Made by a program: the position numbers and the translations under genes
The notes under the pieces: generated by a model
What the model saw: only the letters and a program-made list of their open reading frames with translations
The model's database searches: none
Told to the model about the DNA's origin: nothing
Part shown: positions 8,972-17,609 of the stretch, piece after piece
How positions within the stretch are numbered: position 1 is the first letter of the stretch
How the letters are laid out: each line of letters begins with the position of its first letter
NCBI GenBank assembly: GCA_045110575.1
Contig: JBGCGF010000011.1
Coordinates: 4,773-68,772 of the forward strand
Length of the DNA: 64,000 nt
From: CALDTK01 sp045110575
Lineage (GTDB): Bacteria > Bacteroidota > Bacteroidia > Chitinophagales > Saprospiraceae
Direction of reading: 5' to 3'

Positions 8972-11560
8972 TCAACGCAGCATAATCCCATTCAACCACA
9001 CCCGTTCACTTCCGCGCCAAAACGCACGGAAATTAGGATTGTCGAAGAACAGAATAACACGACCTCGGCCCATGCTAGATTCAACGATAGAAGCCTGTCC
9101 GGCGCCTTGCTTTTTGCGCTCGCGACTCAAATAGCCACTCGCCAATGGATCACTCGCATAGCGACCAACAGTAGCTCCGGGTGTCTCGCTCGGCTTGAAA
9201 AAGCGGGTGTGCTGACGGAACATCGGCAGCTTATCGCTAATGCCATAGGCAAGTGGATGCGTAGCGTCAAGCTCGACGTTGAGGATCGCTCCGCCGATGT
9301 ACTGTGCGCCGCGCGCCTCATCGAGCTGCGCGTACAGAAGACCTTGTAAAAGACTGTCAATGTCAAGTTTCGCCTCATCAAGCTTAGCGAACTTCTTATC
9401 GACCGCCCAGCCTGCTGCCGTGTGGCTTGCAAGCAAAGTGCCGCCATTGCGCACCCATTTCTGTAAGCTCGCAACATCCAAGTCGTTGTAACGGCCGCCT
9501 GTCATCGCAATGTGCGTGTAGCGACTCAAGTCTGCACGTCCAACTTGATCCGCATCGAGTAAACTCACTGGAATGTGTAAGCGCTCACTTAATAAGTGCC
9601 ATGCTTCACCAGCTTGGTAAGGGCTCGTTCCGTTGCCGGTGAGTAACGCGATTTTAGGCTGCTTGAGTAGTTCTGTCGATCTACCTCCGAGATCAGGACC
9701 GGTCGGTGTAAGGCCTGTATTGACGGCATACATCGTGAGCCCATCCTCTTCCATCATTTTCTTGGCCAAGGCCATCACCTTGTCTCTTCCTATTGGGTTT
9801 TGCGTAAGCGGTAGCACCACACTTCCGCGAGGCAACATGACGCGCTTTCCGTCCACTACGATGCTGCTTGGCTCGTTGAGCAAACGTGCGTGTCCGCCAG
9901 CACTTGTGATGCGATACACGCTGCGTGGCGCGTAGTATCCTTCGTACGCAAATACAAGAGCGTAGGCATTTGCGGCATCTCCAACCATCTTTCCAGTAGT
10001 TGGACTGAAGTCCTTCAAGAAGGTCTCGTAAGCATTTGATCCATCTTCATATTCACCTTTCGGTAAAACCTTCATCGAGTGCATTTCAACATCAAATGCC
10101 ATTGGAAGGCACCAAGTAGAAACATCGTAAAAGAGTGAATCTTGGAAAGTCGTATTCGGCTCAAGTACAGCTTGAATAAAGCGTGCTTGGGTCTGATTGG
10201 TCGGAATAACGTATGCTTCGCCTGCGCCATAACGCTTGCCGTTTGCACTAACGCTTCCAGTTACTGGATAAACCTCTACACGGTGCTTCTTGAGCAAAGC
10301 TGCGAGCTCAGATGCACGACTGTGCTGTCCCTCAATAGGAAGCAAGTAGGCCTCTGTACTGAGGGTTTTGGCGTAAGCTGAACTGCCCGAGTAGAACGTC
10401 TTCGTATGGTCGTTCAACTCATCTTTTAACGCTGCAGTCGATTGCAGTGTCGCAAGACTCGCGGTCAATTGATTACGAATCGAAAAGCCATAACTCAGCG
10501 TTCCTCCGGTCACTTCACGGTCGAGTGCTCGCGAACTTGCCTGCTCGAACAGAATACCAACTGACCCATTGACATCAGGGTAAGTCGATCCCTTTCCGAT
10601 GTAGAAATCGTCAAAGCTTTCGCGGGTGTAGTACATGCTGCCAATGCGGTCGAGCGATTTAGCAGAGTTGTCCGTGAGTAGTCCCGTCAACTCTTGGTTG
10701 CGCGCTGGGGTGAGTGGGTTGTTTCGACTCGGAATACCCGGCTGGAAGAAGTACGTCGCATTCGATCCCATCTCGTGGAAGTCGGTCAGTACCTGCGGAC
10801 GCCACTTGTAAAACATCTCGATACGCGCCTGAGATTCTGGGTGCTGCAACGGCATCCAGTCACGGTTCAGGTCAAACCAATAGTGATTGGTACGACCGTT
10901 TGGCCATGCTTCTCTGTGCTCGCGATCTTGAGGATCAGTATTCGCTACACCTCCTCGGTTGCGGTTTGCCCAATCACAGAAACGATCTCGCCCGTCAGGG
11001 TTAAACATCGGGTCAATGATCGTCACCACGCGATTGAGGATTGAATCAACTCCATCGCCTTGTCCAGCAGCTAAGTGATAAAGAGTCAGGATCGCCGCCT
11101 CAGTTCCTGAAGCCTCGTTGCCGTGGATAGAGTATCCCATGTAGGCTACGGCAGGTTCGTTTTTCAGTGCGCTTTCGCCAAAACCAGCGGCGTCTGAAAA
11201 GAGGGTAGCGTGTTGCTTTTGAATGTCATCCAACTTGGATTGACGTTCAGGCGAAGTCACGATTGCATGAATAAGTGCGCGACCTTCATGTGTGCGACCA
11301 TGTTCGCGTAGCGTTACCCGATCAGAGGTTTTGGCGACAGCTTCAAAATACTGAACGACTTGACTCGGTATGGTGTGACGCTCTCCGATGCGATGTCCAA
11401 TTACCTGCTCTGGTGTTGGAATCGCTGGGTCATATTTTTCTGTTCCTGGCCACGAAAGCTCAGACGTTAGCGGTAGTTGAGGCGCTTGTTGTGCACTTGC
11501 GTTGCTGATCGTAACCCCAGTGAGCAACAGAATGAAGAGCAGAAAATGTTGGAATCGCAT
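8972..11560 (-). CDS. Secreted M14 family zinc carboxypeptidase
   Basis: The protein has about 862 residues from the Met at 11560, which gives a clean signal peptide (FQHFLLFILLLTGVTISNASAQ). A start at 11590 would add ten residues. The M14 zinc site is visible: SIHGNEASGTEA supplies His and Glu, and TDFHEMGSNATYF supplies the later His. The substrate-binding stretch IIDPMFNPDGRDRF and the DLNRDW motif lie between them. The C-terminal third, with VGRADLSRYTHIAMTGG and WVRNGGTLLASH, looks like a glutamine-amidotransferase-like fold, as in other large M14 proteins of this phylum. No sorting tail is apparent, so it probably acts in the periplasm or at the surface on peptides. It contains one 14-bp interspersed motif (11171-11184). 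It is divergent from mreC. Confidence 0.9.
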   Translation of the reverse strand: MRFQHFLLFILLLTGVTISNASAQQAPQLPLTSELSWPGTEKYDPAIPTPEQVIGHRIGERHTIPSQVVQYFEAVAKTSDRVTLREHGRTHEGRALIHAIVTSPERQSKLDDIQKQHATLFSDAAGFGESALKNEPAVAYMGYSIHGNEASGTEAAILTLYHLAAGQGDGVDSILNRVVTIIDPMFNPDGRDRFCDWANRNRGGVANTDPQDREHREAWPNGRTNHYWFDLNRDWMPLQHPESQARIEMFYKWRPQVLTDFHEMGSNATYFFQPGIPSRNNPLTPARNQELTGLLTDNSAKSLDRIGSMYYTRESFDDFYIGKGSTYPDVNGSVGILFEQASSRALDREVTGGTLSYGFSIRNQLTASLATLQSTAALKDELNDHTKTFYSGSSAYAKTLSTEAYLLPIEGQHSRASELAALLKKHRVEVYPVTGSVSANGKRYGAGEAYVIPTNQTQARFIQAVLEPNTTFQDSLFYDVSTWCLPMAFDVEMHSMKVLPKGEYEDGSNAYETFLKDFSPTTGKMVGDAANAYALVFAYEGYYAPRSVYRITSAGGHARLLNEPSSIVVDGKRVMLPRGSVVLPLTQNPIGRDKVMALAKKMMEEDGLTMYAVNTGLTPTGPDLGGRSTELLKQPKIALLTGNGTSPYQAGEAWHLLSERLHIPVSLLDADQVGRADLSRYTHIAMTGGRYNDLDVASLQKWVRNGGTLLASHTAAGWAVDKKFAKLDEAKLDIDSLLQGLLYAQLDEARGAQYIGGAILNVELDATHPLAYGISDKLPMFRQHTRFFKPSETPGATVGRYASDPLASGYLSRERKKQGAGQASIVESSMGRGRVILFFDNPNFRAFWRGSERVWLNGIMLR

Positions 11561-11661
11561 AGGGTGAAATATAGTGTGTAGTTGCCGCATGGTTGATCAG
11601 TTTCTGGCGAGCCTTTTTAGGGTAGTTTAAGTAGCTTAGGGCTGCTACCTTCACGGCCGTA

Positions 11662-12486
11662 ATGCAAGACCTCCTCGCCTTCTTTCTCCGCTTTGGCGGC
11701 GTCTTCACTTTTGTGGTGCTGGAGGCTATCTGCGCATTGTTGATTGTACGCTACAACGATAGCCATCGGGCTATATGGCTGCACTCCGGCAATCAGATAT
11801 CTGGCTCTATTGCAGAGAAGGTAGATGCATGGACGGACTTCGTAAGTCTGCGAGAAGTGGCAGACAGTCTTGCTGCAGAAAATGCTCGATTACGTCTACA
11901 GATACTTCTTCAGCCAGAAGGTGTGCCGGACAGTGTCCAAATGGCACATGTTGATTCGAGTTTCATTTTGATTCCTACCCGAGTGGTGCGCAACAGCGTT
12001 GCGATGGCCAACAATACCCTTACCATAGATCGTGGAACCGTAGATGGCGTCAGCGCCCGCGAAGGCGTGATCAGCGGCCGTTCTATTATTGGAGTGACAC
12101 GTAGCGTGGGGCAGGAATACAGTGAAGTACTCAGCCTTCTGCACAGTGAGTCGCAGATATCGGCAACGCTTGTCAAAGCGGGCTACTATGGTGTGCTGCG
12201 CTGGGAAGGCATTGAGCCAAGAAAGATGACGCTCGAAGAAATTCCTCGACACGCCCGATTGAGCGTTGGGGATTCTGTCGTAACAAGTGGTTTTTCTGCG
12301 ATCTTCCCCAAAGGACTACACATTGGTAGAGTGGACACGTTCTGGCTCAAACCAGGAAGTGACTTCTATGACGTTCGGGTTGCGCTATCGCATGATCCGG
12401 CCAACTTAGATTACGGCTATATCGTTAAGCGCGATGCAGATTCAGCACGCATATTATTTGAAGAGCAAACCTCCAATGTTCAGTAA
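11662..12486 (+). CDS. mreC: Rod shape-determining protein MreC
   Basis: The protein has 274 residues: one N-terminal membrane helix (GVFTFVVLEAICALLIVRY), a coiled-coil stretch (LREVADSLAAENARLRLQI), then the periplasmic beta domain with NTLTIDRGTVDGVSAREGVIS and VVTSGFSAIFPKGLHIGRV, the usual MreC landmarks. MreC links the elongation machinery to penicillin-binding proteins in the periplasm. The gene overlaps mreD by 11 bp and is followed by mrdA, the standard order. mreB, which often precedes mreC, is not here, and a divergent M14 gene takes its place. Confidence 0.92.
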   Translation: MQDLLAFFLRFGGVFTFVVLEAICALLIVRYNDSHRAIWLHSGNQISGSIAEKVDAWTDFVSLREVADSLAAENARLRLQILLQPEGVPDSVQMAHVDSSFILIPTRVVRNSVAMANNTLTIDRGTVDGVSAREGVISGRSIIGVTRSVGQEYSEVLSLLHSESQISATLVKAGYYGVLRWEGIEPRKMTLEEIPRHARLSVGDSVVTSGFSAIFPKGLHIGRVDTFWLKPGSDFYDVRVALSHDPANLDYGYIVKRDADSARILFEEQTSNVQ

Positions 12487-13000
12487 TCCCTACATCTCTA
12501 CGGCTTTTCGTTTTGTTGTGCTTGCTGCCTTGCAAGTGCTTGTGCTTTCTCGCATAGGCGTAAGCGAAGATTGGGGACGCTACCTACAGGTGCTCTTCTA
12601 TCCTTTGGTCATTCTGTTGTTGCCCATCAACTTGCCTACCGTCATTGTCCTGATCATTTCGTTTGCGTTAGGCATGTGTATTGACGTGCCGTTGGGCACT
12701 TTAGGCATCCATACCAGCGCACTGGTGTTGACAGGCTTCGCACGAAGCTTGGTGCTTGCCATTCTAGAGCCTCGGGAGGGCTATCAAGTTGATCAGTCGC
12801 CGACTAAAGCTGAGTTTGGGTTCCAGTGGTTTATCAGTTACGCGGCCATTTTGATGGGTGTACACTGCTTTACGTTCTTCGCTGTCGAGACGTTTACGTT
12901 CGTTTTTATTGGCGAAATACTATTGAGAGCGCTAGGCAGTTTCAGTGTAAGCATGATCTTGATCTTCCTCTACGTGATCATTCTAGATCCTGAGGCGTAA
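12476..13000 (+). CDS. mreD: Rod shape-determining membrane protein MreD
   Basis: The protein has 174 residues with five or so membrane helices, including LQVLFYPLVILLLPINLP, VLIISFALGMCIDVPLG, FISYAAILMGVHCFTFF and VSMILIFLYVIIL. The phrase FALGMCIDVPLGTLGIHT is typical of Bacteroidota MreD. The start at 12476 overlaps the end of mreC by 11 bp. An upstream in-frame start at 12434 would add 14 residues inside mreC and is less likely. The protein works with MreC and PBP2 in lateral wall growth. Confidence 0.88.
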   Translation: MFSNPYISTAFRFVVLAALQVLVLSRIGVSEDWGRYLQVLFYPLVILLLPINLPTVIVLIISFALGMCIDVPLGTLGIHTSALVLTGFARSLVLAILEPREGYQVDQSPTKAEFGFQWFISYAAILMGVHCFTFFAVETFTFVFIGEILLRALGSFSVSMILIFLYVIILDPEA

Positions 13001-13010
13001 TTAACTAGGA

Positions 13011-14867
13011 ATGGCAGACGCTCCACGCGAACGGGTTTTTTCGATACAGGTCATTTTTGTGGCCGTAGCCCTGCTCTTTATGTGGAAGGCGTTCGATTTG
13101 CAAATCTGGGATTCGACCTATCGAAATCGTGCAGAGGCAACCGCAATTGACAAGCACGTTATCTATCCTAGTCGAGGCTTGATCTATGACCGCAACGGAA
13201 AATTGCTGGTCAACAATAATCCTGTTTATGACCTCATGGTCACTGCACGAAGGATCGATCCTGCAATGGACACCCTTAAGTTTTGCAAGCTGTTAGGGAT
13301 CACCAATGCGGAGTTTCTAGATGGCCTTGATAAAGACTTCAGAAGTGCGAGGTATTCTCGTTCGGTTCCTTTTGTGTTTCGAGATAAGATTTCACCTGAG
13401 ATTTATGCCCGCTTTCGCGAAAACCTGCATGAGTTCCCTGGCTTCTATACGCAGTTGCGTAACAACCGCTCGTACCCGCAACCGTATGCTGCTCACTTGC
13501 TGGGGTACATCCGGGAGGTAGATCAGAAGACGGTAGACAAGAATCCCGCTACCTATCGCCCTGGTGACTACATCGGTGCTGTGGGACTTGAACGCCAGTA
13601 CGAGAAATTACTTCGCGGCAACAAGGGCGTGGAGTACCTCATGAAAGACAACCTAGGCCGATCTGTAGGTGCATATCAAGGAGGTCGAAAAGACTCCGCT
13701 GCAGTATCAGGAATTGACTTGATGACTTCGATCGATCTGGATGCCCAAGGCTATGCCGAAGAGCTCATGCGAGGTAAGAAGGGAGCAGTCGTAGCCATCG
13801 ATCCTCGAAACGGAGAGGTGCTGGTGTTTGTCAGTTCACCAAGCTATGATCCCAATAGCCTTGCCATTGGAAGGGGAAGAGGAACCAATTTTAACCGACT
13901 CTTAGCGGATTCAACACAGCCGTTTTTCAATCGTGCGACTGTTGCAGCGTATCCTCCGGGCTCGATCTTCAAGACGGCGATGGGGCTGGCTGCGATGCAG
14001 GAAGGCATCATCTCACCGCAAACAGGATTTCGATGCTCAATGGGCTATCGAGTTGGGTCTCGCACCTATGCCTGTCACGGTCATGAGTATCCGCGAAATA
14101 TGGGCGTCGCACTCGCGCACAGTTGTAATTCCTATTTCTGGAATACCTACCGCATGATGGTAGATGATTACAATCGGAAGGATCCGGAACAAGGCTTGAC
14201 ATTACTGAACAAGTACCTGAAAATTCTCAAGTTTGGTCAGCCGACAGGAATTGACTTTCCAAATGAAAGTTCAGGCAACTTCCCGACGCCAGCCGATTAT
14301 GACAAGGTTTATCCGAAACGCTTAGGGGGGTGGAAGTCGTCTATGACGATGAGTACGGCCATCGGGCAAGGCGAGATTCAAATGACTACGGTACAGATGG
14401 CGAGCTTGGCCGCGACTATCGCTGCAAGAGGCACGTATTACAAGCCTCACATCGTTCGAGAACTTGTCCGCGAAGGGCAGCCTTTAGACACGACCCTCGC
14501 CGCTACACCAGAGAAGCTTCCTTTTGATGAGAAGTATTTAGATCACCTTGTCGAAGGAATGGCCGGCTCTGTGAATTATGGAACAGCGCCTCGGGCAAGA
14601 ATTTCAAGCTTTCAGTTCTGCGGTAAAACAGGAACTTCTCAAAATTCGCATGGTGAAGACCACTCTGTCTTTTTCGGTTTTGGACCGCGTGAGCAGCCAA
14701 CGATCGCAATCGCGGTATTTATCGAAAATGCGGGATTTGGTGGCACCTGGGCAGCTCCGTTAGCGAGTTTAATCGTTGAGAAGTACGTTAACGGTACCGT
14801 TGAGGAACGCCGATTGCGCGAAGAGAAGCGCGTGAAGGAGATGAGCTTTATCGAGACGTTGCCGTAA
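13011..14867 (+). CDS. mrdA: Penicillin-binding protein 2 (peptidoglycan transpeptidase)
   Basis: The protein has 618 residues: a membrane anchor (IQVIFVAVALLFMWKAFDL), a dimerisation domain (YPSRGLIYDRNGKLLVNNNP), then the transpeptidase domain. The active-site motifs are complete: S318-I-F-K (PPGSIFKTA), S371-C-N373 and K539-T-G (CGKTGTSQN). The enzyme cross-links peptidoglycan during elongation. It starts 10 bases after mreD. rodA, which usually follows, is absent, and the gene is followed by an 88-bp repeat element. Confidence 0.95.
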   Translation: MADAPRERVFSIQVIFVAVALLFMWKAFDLQIWDSTYRNRAEATAIDKHVIYPSRGLIYDRNGKLLVNNNPVYDLMVTARRIDPAMDTLKFCKLLGITNAEFLDGLDKDFRSARYSRSVPFVFRDKISPEIYARFRENLHEFPGFYTQLRNNRSYPQPYAAHLLGYIREVDQKTVDKNPATYRPGDYIGAVGLERQYEKLLRGNKGVEYLMKDNLGRSVGAYQGGRKDSAAVSGIDLMTSIDLDAQGYAEELMRGKKGAVVAIDPRNGEVLVFVSSPSYDPNSLAIGRGRGTNFNRLLADSTQPFFNRATVAAYPPGSIFKTAMGLAAMQEGIISPQTGFRCSMGYRVGSRTYACHGHEYPRNMGVALAHSCNSYFWNTYRMMVDDYNRKDPEQGLTLLNKYLKILKFGQPTGIDFPNESSGNFPTPADYDKVYPKRLGGWKSSMTMSTAIGQGEIQMTTVQMASLAATIAARGTYYKPHIVRELVREGQPLDTTLAATPEKLPFDEKYLDHLVEGMAGSVNYGTAPRARISSFQFCGKTGTSQNSHGEDHSVFFGFGPREQPTIAIAVFIENAGFGGTWAAPLASLIVEKYVNGTVEERRLREEKRVKEMSFIETLP

Positions 14868-14886
14868 GCGGTTGCCTCTTGGGGGC

Positions 14887-15084
14887 GAACCGTCAGATCA
14901 GCTGATAAAACCTGACTTCATGTAATCCTGAATACGAGAAGCGGTTCCCTGATTCTTCGACAAGCTCAGAATGTTGAAGGGCCGCTGATGTGCATCGAAC
15001 CGTCAGATCAGCCGATAAAACTCAATTTCTAGTAAGCCTGAATATCTACTTCAATCTAGTACGGCTCGTTAGATCTGACGGTTC
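14887..15084. repeat. Inverted-repeat element family A (one full 88-bp copy plus a partial copy)
   Basis: The full copy is 14997-15084. It starts with GAACCGTCAGATC and ends with the reverse complement (GATCTGACGGTTC), giving terminal inverted repeats of 13 bases around an AT-rich centre with GATAAAACT and AGTAAGCCTGAATA. A preceding partial copy (14887-14996) has the same left half, then a GAAGCGGTTCCCTG / AAGGGCCGC hairpin. The region 14868-15133 holds no gene. The element lies inside the 5' extension of the next open frame, which argues for the later start used here. Confidence 0.75.
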
Positions 15085-15133
15085 ATGTTTGCCACTCCGT
15101 GAAGCTTTCGTCTCAATAAGCGATATTGAGACC

Positions 15134-15796
15134 ATGTCACTCTTACTCCAATTTCATATCGCGCTTGGTGCAGCAGGTCTACTTGCAGGTCTAGGTCCAC
15201 TTCTACTTACCAAGGGTACCAAGCTGCACACGAGGCTAGGCTTCGTATTCACAGCAGCGATGTTGTTGACGGGGGTAACGGCGTTGTTCCTCACCGAGGC
15301 CAATCCGGCCAACCTTTTAACGCCCTTAGCGATCTTGATGCTGAACCAATGTATTGTAGGGCATGCAGCGCTATATGCCAAGATGAGGCCCTTTGCATCT
15401 CTACTTTCAAAGGTGACGCTGCTCGCAACGGTAGTGTTCCTTGGGTACTCACTATATGTGGTCTGGCCGTTGTTGGCGCAAGGCCAAATGGTCGGAATCG
15501 TAACGGTTGTAATTGCGGGTGGTCTTGTTCCGTTGAGCATCCAAGATGCACGACACCTCTTTGGTCAGTTTAGTCGAAAGCTCAGTATCCGTATTCACGC
15601 CAGCAGGATGGTCGGCACCTACATCGGTGCTTCTGTTGCCTTTCTGGTCAACGCAGTGAGCTCTGGCTGGGGCAGTGTGGCAATACCTTCTATGATAGGT
15701 GTCGGGCTGATCATCTATTGGAGCGCTCGGATTTCAAAGCGAGGCCTTGAAGGCATGGAGATGGGAAATATGCGCTTTGGATCAAAGCGAGCCTAG
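15134..15796 (+). CDS. Multi-pass membrane protein (DUF2306-like)
   Basis: The protein has 220 residues from the ATG at 15134. The open frame extends further upstream, but that part runs through repeat element A. About six membrane helices are visible, including IALGAAGLLAGLGPLLL, FVFTAAMLLTGVTALFL, VTLLATVVFLGYSLYVV, IVTVVIAGGLVPLSI and MIGVGLIIYWSARI. The KGTKLHTRLGFVF loop resembles the HR(W/L)xGR-type loop of DUF2306 and related haem-related membrane proteins, but the match is loose and no function is claimed. The gene lies alone between two copies of the same inverted-repeat element. Confidence 0.65.
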   Translation: MSLLLQFHIALGAAGLLAGLGPLLLTKGTKLHTRLGFVFTAAMLLTGVTALFLTEANPANLLTPLAILMLNQCIVGHAALYAKMRPFASLLSKVTLLATVVFLGYSLYVVWPLLAQGQMVGIVTVVIAGGLVPLSIQDARHLFGQFSRKLSIRIHASRMVGTYIGASVAFLVNAVSSGWGSVAIPSMIGVGLIIYWSARISKRGLEGMEMGNMRFGSKRA

Positions 15797-15801
15797 GCAT
15801 A

Positions 15802-15986
15802 GAACCGTCAGGTCAGCCGCTAAAACCTGAATTGCGGTAGGCCTGAATATCAACGTCCATTTTACTTGGTGCAGGAGATCTGACGGTTCAACGCCGCTAA
15901 AACCTGACTTCAAGTAAGCCTGAATACGAGAAGCGGTTCCCTGAACTTGTTGAAGGGCCGCTGATGTAAAAGAGATCTGACGGTTC
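15802..15986. repeat. Inverted-repeat element family A (second copy plus partial)
   Basis: 15802-15889 is again exactly 88 bp. It begins GAACCGTCAGGTC and ends GATCTGACGGTTC, with the internal TAAAACCTGA and GCCTGAATA boxes. A further partial unit follows (15890-15986) with the GAAGCGGTTCCCTG / AAGGGCCGC hairpin and a second GATCTGACGGTTC end. It separates two convergent genes. Confidence 0.75.
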
Positions 15987-15992
15987 AACGTT

Positions 15993-16568
15993 TTACCCAA
16001 GCGCCTCCTCCGCCTGAAGCGTATGTCGCGCGTTGTGCCAGACCAAGGTGTGGAGCATGTCTCCGAGGTGCAACCGAACGATAGGTACAATCGAGACAGG
16101 AACGCGTGAACCTCGCAGAGACTTGCCGTCCAGCGATTGTAGGACCTTCTGAAACTGTTGTTGATCAACAATGAACTGATCGACGACCTTTCTGTCGAGG
16201 TTCGAGTCAATCGGGTTCATGTTCTTCGGGCTGCTCATTGTTTTAGCGCGCTTTGCAGGGTGAAGGGATAGTGCAAAGGGTTTGCCGAGTAAGCCTGTTC
16301 GATAAGCTTCTTTCTTCCGCGATGGAGCGTTGGCTGCCTGTGCGATAAGGAGCGGCAGATAGTGTGCTGCGTATCGGTTCAGGTGTTCAAGGCATTCGAG
16401 CGTACTCCAGCGGTTTTCTGCTGGGCGAGCATTGAGTGCGAGGTCGCTTTTAGCTTTTAAGCTTTCGCCAAAACGGATGGTCTGTTCTTGAACAGCGAGT
16501 AGTTCGTGCAGGGCCGCGGTTTGGGTTTTGGCGAAAGCTGCTTCGGTTGAAAAAGAGAGCGGGTTCAT
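15993..16568 (-). CDS. DinB-superfamily protein
   Basis: This is a 191-residue four-helix protein. DinB-type metal-site histidines can be picked out in LECLEHLNRYAAHY and in the C-terminal LVWHNARHTLQAEEAL, and NRWSTLECLEHL is a common family phrase. Members are metal-binding helical proteins, some acting as thiol transferases. The substrate is unknown here. The Crp/Fnr-type regulator gene lies 64 bases upstream on the same strand. A second, unrelated-looking DinB plus Crp/Fnr pair lies at 48.3-49.4 kb. The coding region holds two exact copies of the 14-bp interspersed motif in opposite orientations (16461 and 16525). Confidence 0.82.
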   Translation of the reverse strand: MNPLSFSTEAAFAKTQTAALHELLAVQEQTIRFGESLKAKSDLALNARPAENRWSTLECLEHLNRYAAHYLPLLIAQAANAPSRKKEAYRTGLLGKPFALSLHPAKRAKTMSSPKNMNPIDSNLDRKVVDQFIVDQQQFQKVLQSLDGKSLRGSRVPVSIVPIVRLHLGDMLHTLVWHNARHTLQAEEALG

Positions 16569-16632
16569 AGGCTAAAGTCTTACTGCAAGTCTAGGGGCGA
16601 GGAGCTGCGCCAACCTTGATCGAGGTCAAGAT

Positions 16633-17178
16633 TTAGGATTGACTCTTCGCGCGAATTCTGCTCAACGTTTCTGGACTCATGCGTAGATAGGAGGCGATAT
16701 AACGTAGTGGAACGTGCTGGAAGAGCTGAGGACTTCGCGCGAGCACTGCTTCATAGCGACGTTGAGGAGAGGGCTCGAGTAGGTCCAGCTCACGGATAAC
16801 GAGGTCGCAGGCAAATTGCTCCAGTAGTAGTGTGTATCCGGCCGAGATTGCAGGAGATGAGTGTACGAATTCGTCGAGCTGGGCTTTGGTGAGGGATAGT
16901 CCTTCACACTTGCGGATGGACTCAATGCCAATGGCTGAAGTTGTTCCTTGGAAAAGGCCAGGTAAAACGGAGAGCTGTTCGCCTGGGTAGCCAAGGCGTA
17001 TGGATTGCCTACCGCTTTCGGAATCAATGAAGGCATGCGCTGCTCCTGATTGAAGGAGGAAGAGCGGGGACGTTCTAGCATGAGGTGCTTGCAGCAATTG
17101 ACCGCGTGCAATGGAGAAGGATTGCCCGGATCGCTGCGTAAAGGCGAGTAATTCAGCTTGAAACGACAGTTCAGACAT
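16633..17178 (-). CDS. Crp/Fnr-family transcriptional regulator
   Basis: The protein has 181 residues. The N-terminal half is a cyclic-nucleotide-binding-like barrel (FSIARGQLLQAPHARTSPLF, LQSGAAHAFIDSESGRQSI, LGYPGEQLSVLPGLF). The C-terminal half carries a winged-helix DNA-binding region in which PLRYIASYLRMSPETLSRIR is the recognition helix typical of Bacteroidota Crp/Fnr proteins. The region between them (RYEAVLARSPQLFQHV) is also typical. The canonical cAMP-binding residues are not evident, so the ligand is unknown. It probably controls the DinB gene downstream and perhaps itself. Confidence 0.85.
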   Translation of the reverse strand: MSELSFQAELLAFTQRSGQSFSIARGQLLQAPHARTSPLFLLQSGAAHAFIDSESGRQSIRLGYPGEQLSVLPGLFQGTTSAIGIESIRKCEGLSLTKAQLDEFVHSSPAISAGYTLLLEQFACDLVIRELDLLEPSPQRRYEAVLARSPQLFQHVPLRYIASYLRMSPETLSRIRAKSQS

Positions 17179-17609
17179 GAAGAAAGTGGAGTTTAAGTGC
17201 GAAAATACCAGTTTTCGGTAGCTGCTCCCCGTTGAGTCGCATGGGGTTTTGGCGGAAGCTCAAAAAAAGGGCAATTCATACCTGAAAAAGTCTCTCGCAG
17301 TGTTGGAAGTATCTCTTTTGAGCCAAACGCCTGAAAACCAACAGGTAGCCATTCAGCTTGGCATACCTTGCGGTAGACAACGGTTAAGAACACCAGTTTG
17401 TCAAGTCAAAACTTATTGGAACAGTTAGTTACGTATGACGTTTTGTTGGCATGCTAATTGACTCTACATAAGATGAGCGACCGCTCCCTCAACAGTAATG
17501 CCAAAAGTGGTAATTCTGTTAACCTCAATTGCGCATTTTGCGTTAGTAGAGTAAGGAACTGTCCAGCGCACCTACCTCATAATCCACCTCCCACAAACCA
17601 CCTAACGTT
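17179..17609. other. Intergenic region between divergent Crp-like gene and rpoN
   Basis: No convincing gene was seen. It contains a one-mismatch copy of the 14-bp motif (17246-17259) and must hold the promoters of the two divergent genes. I could not assign a clear promoter box. Confidence 0.5.

Noticed and set aside
8972..11590. Many open frames on the plus strand opposite the M14 gene
   Set aside because: They are shadows of a long, well-conserved coding frame on the minus strand and show no motif or start context of their own.
14930..14990. tRNA-like hairpin in GAAGCGGTTCCCTG...AAGGGCCGC
   Set aside because: Only one stem forms. There is no cloverleaf, anticodon arm or T-loop sequence, and the same segment recurs in repeat A units.
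14990..15133. N-terminal extension of the membrane protein gene
   Set aside because: These 48 codons translate repeat element A. The ATG at 15134 begins directly with a membrane helix.
17193..17393. A 66-residue open frame upstream of the Crp-like gene
   Set aside because: Its sequence has no family-like pattern, it overlaps a near copy of the 14-bp motif, and it lies in a promoter region.
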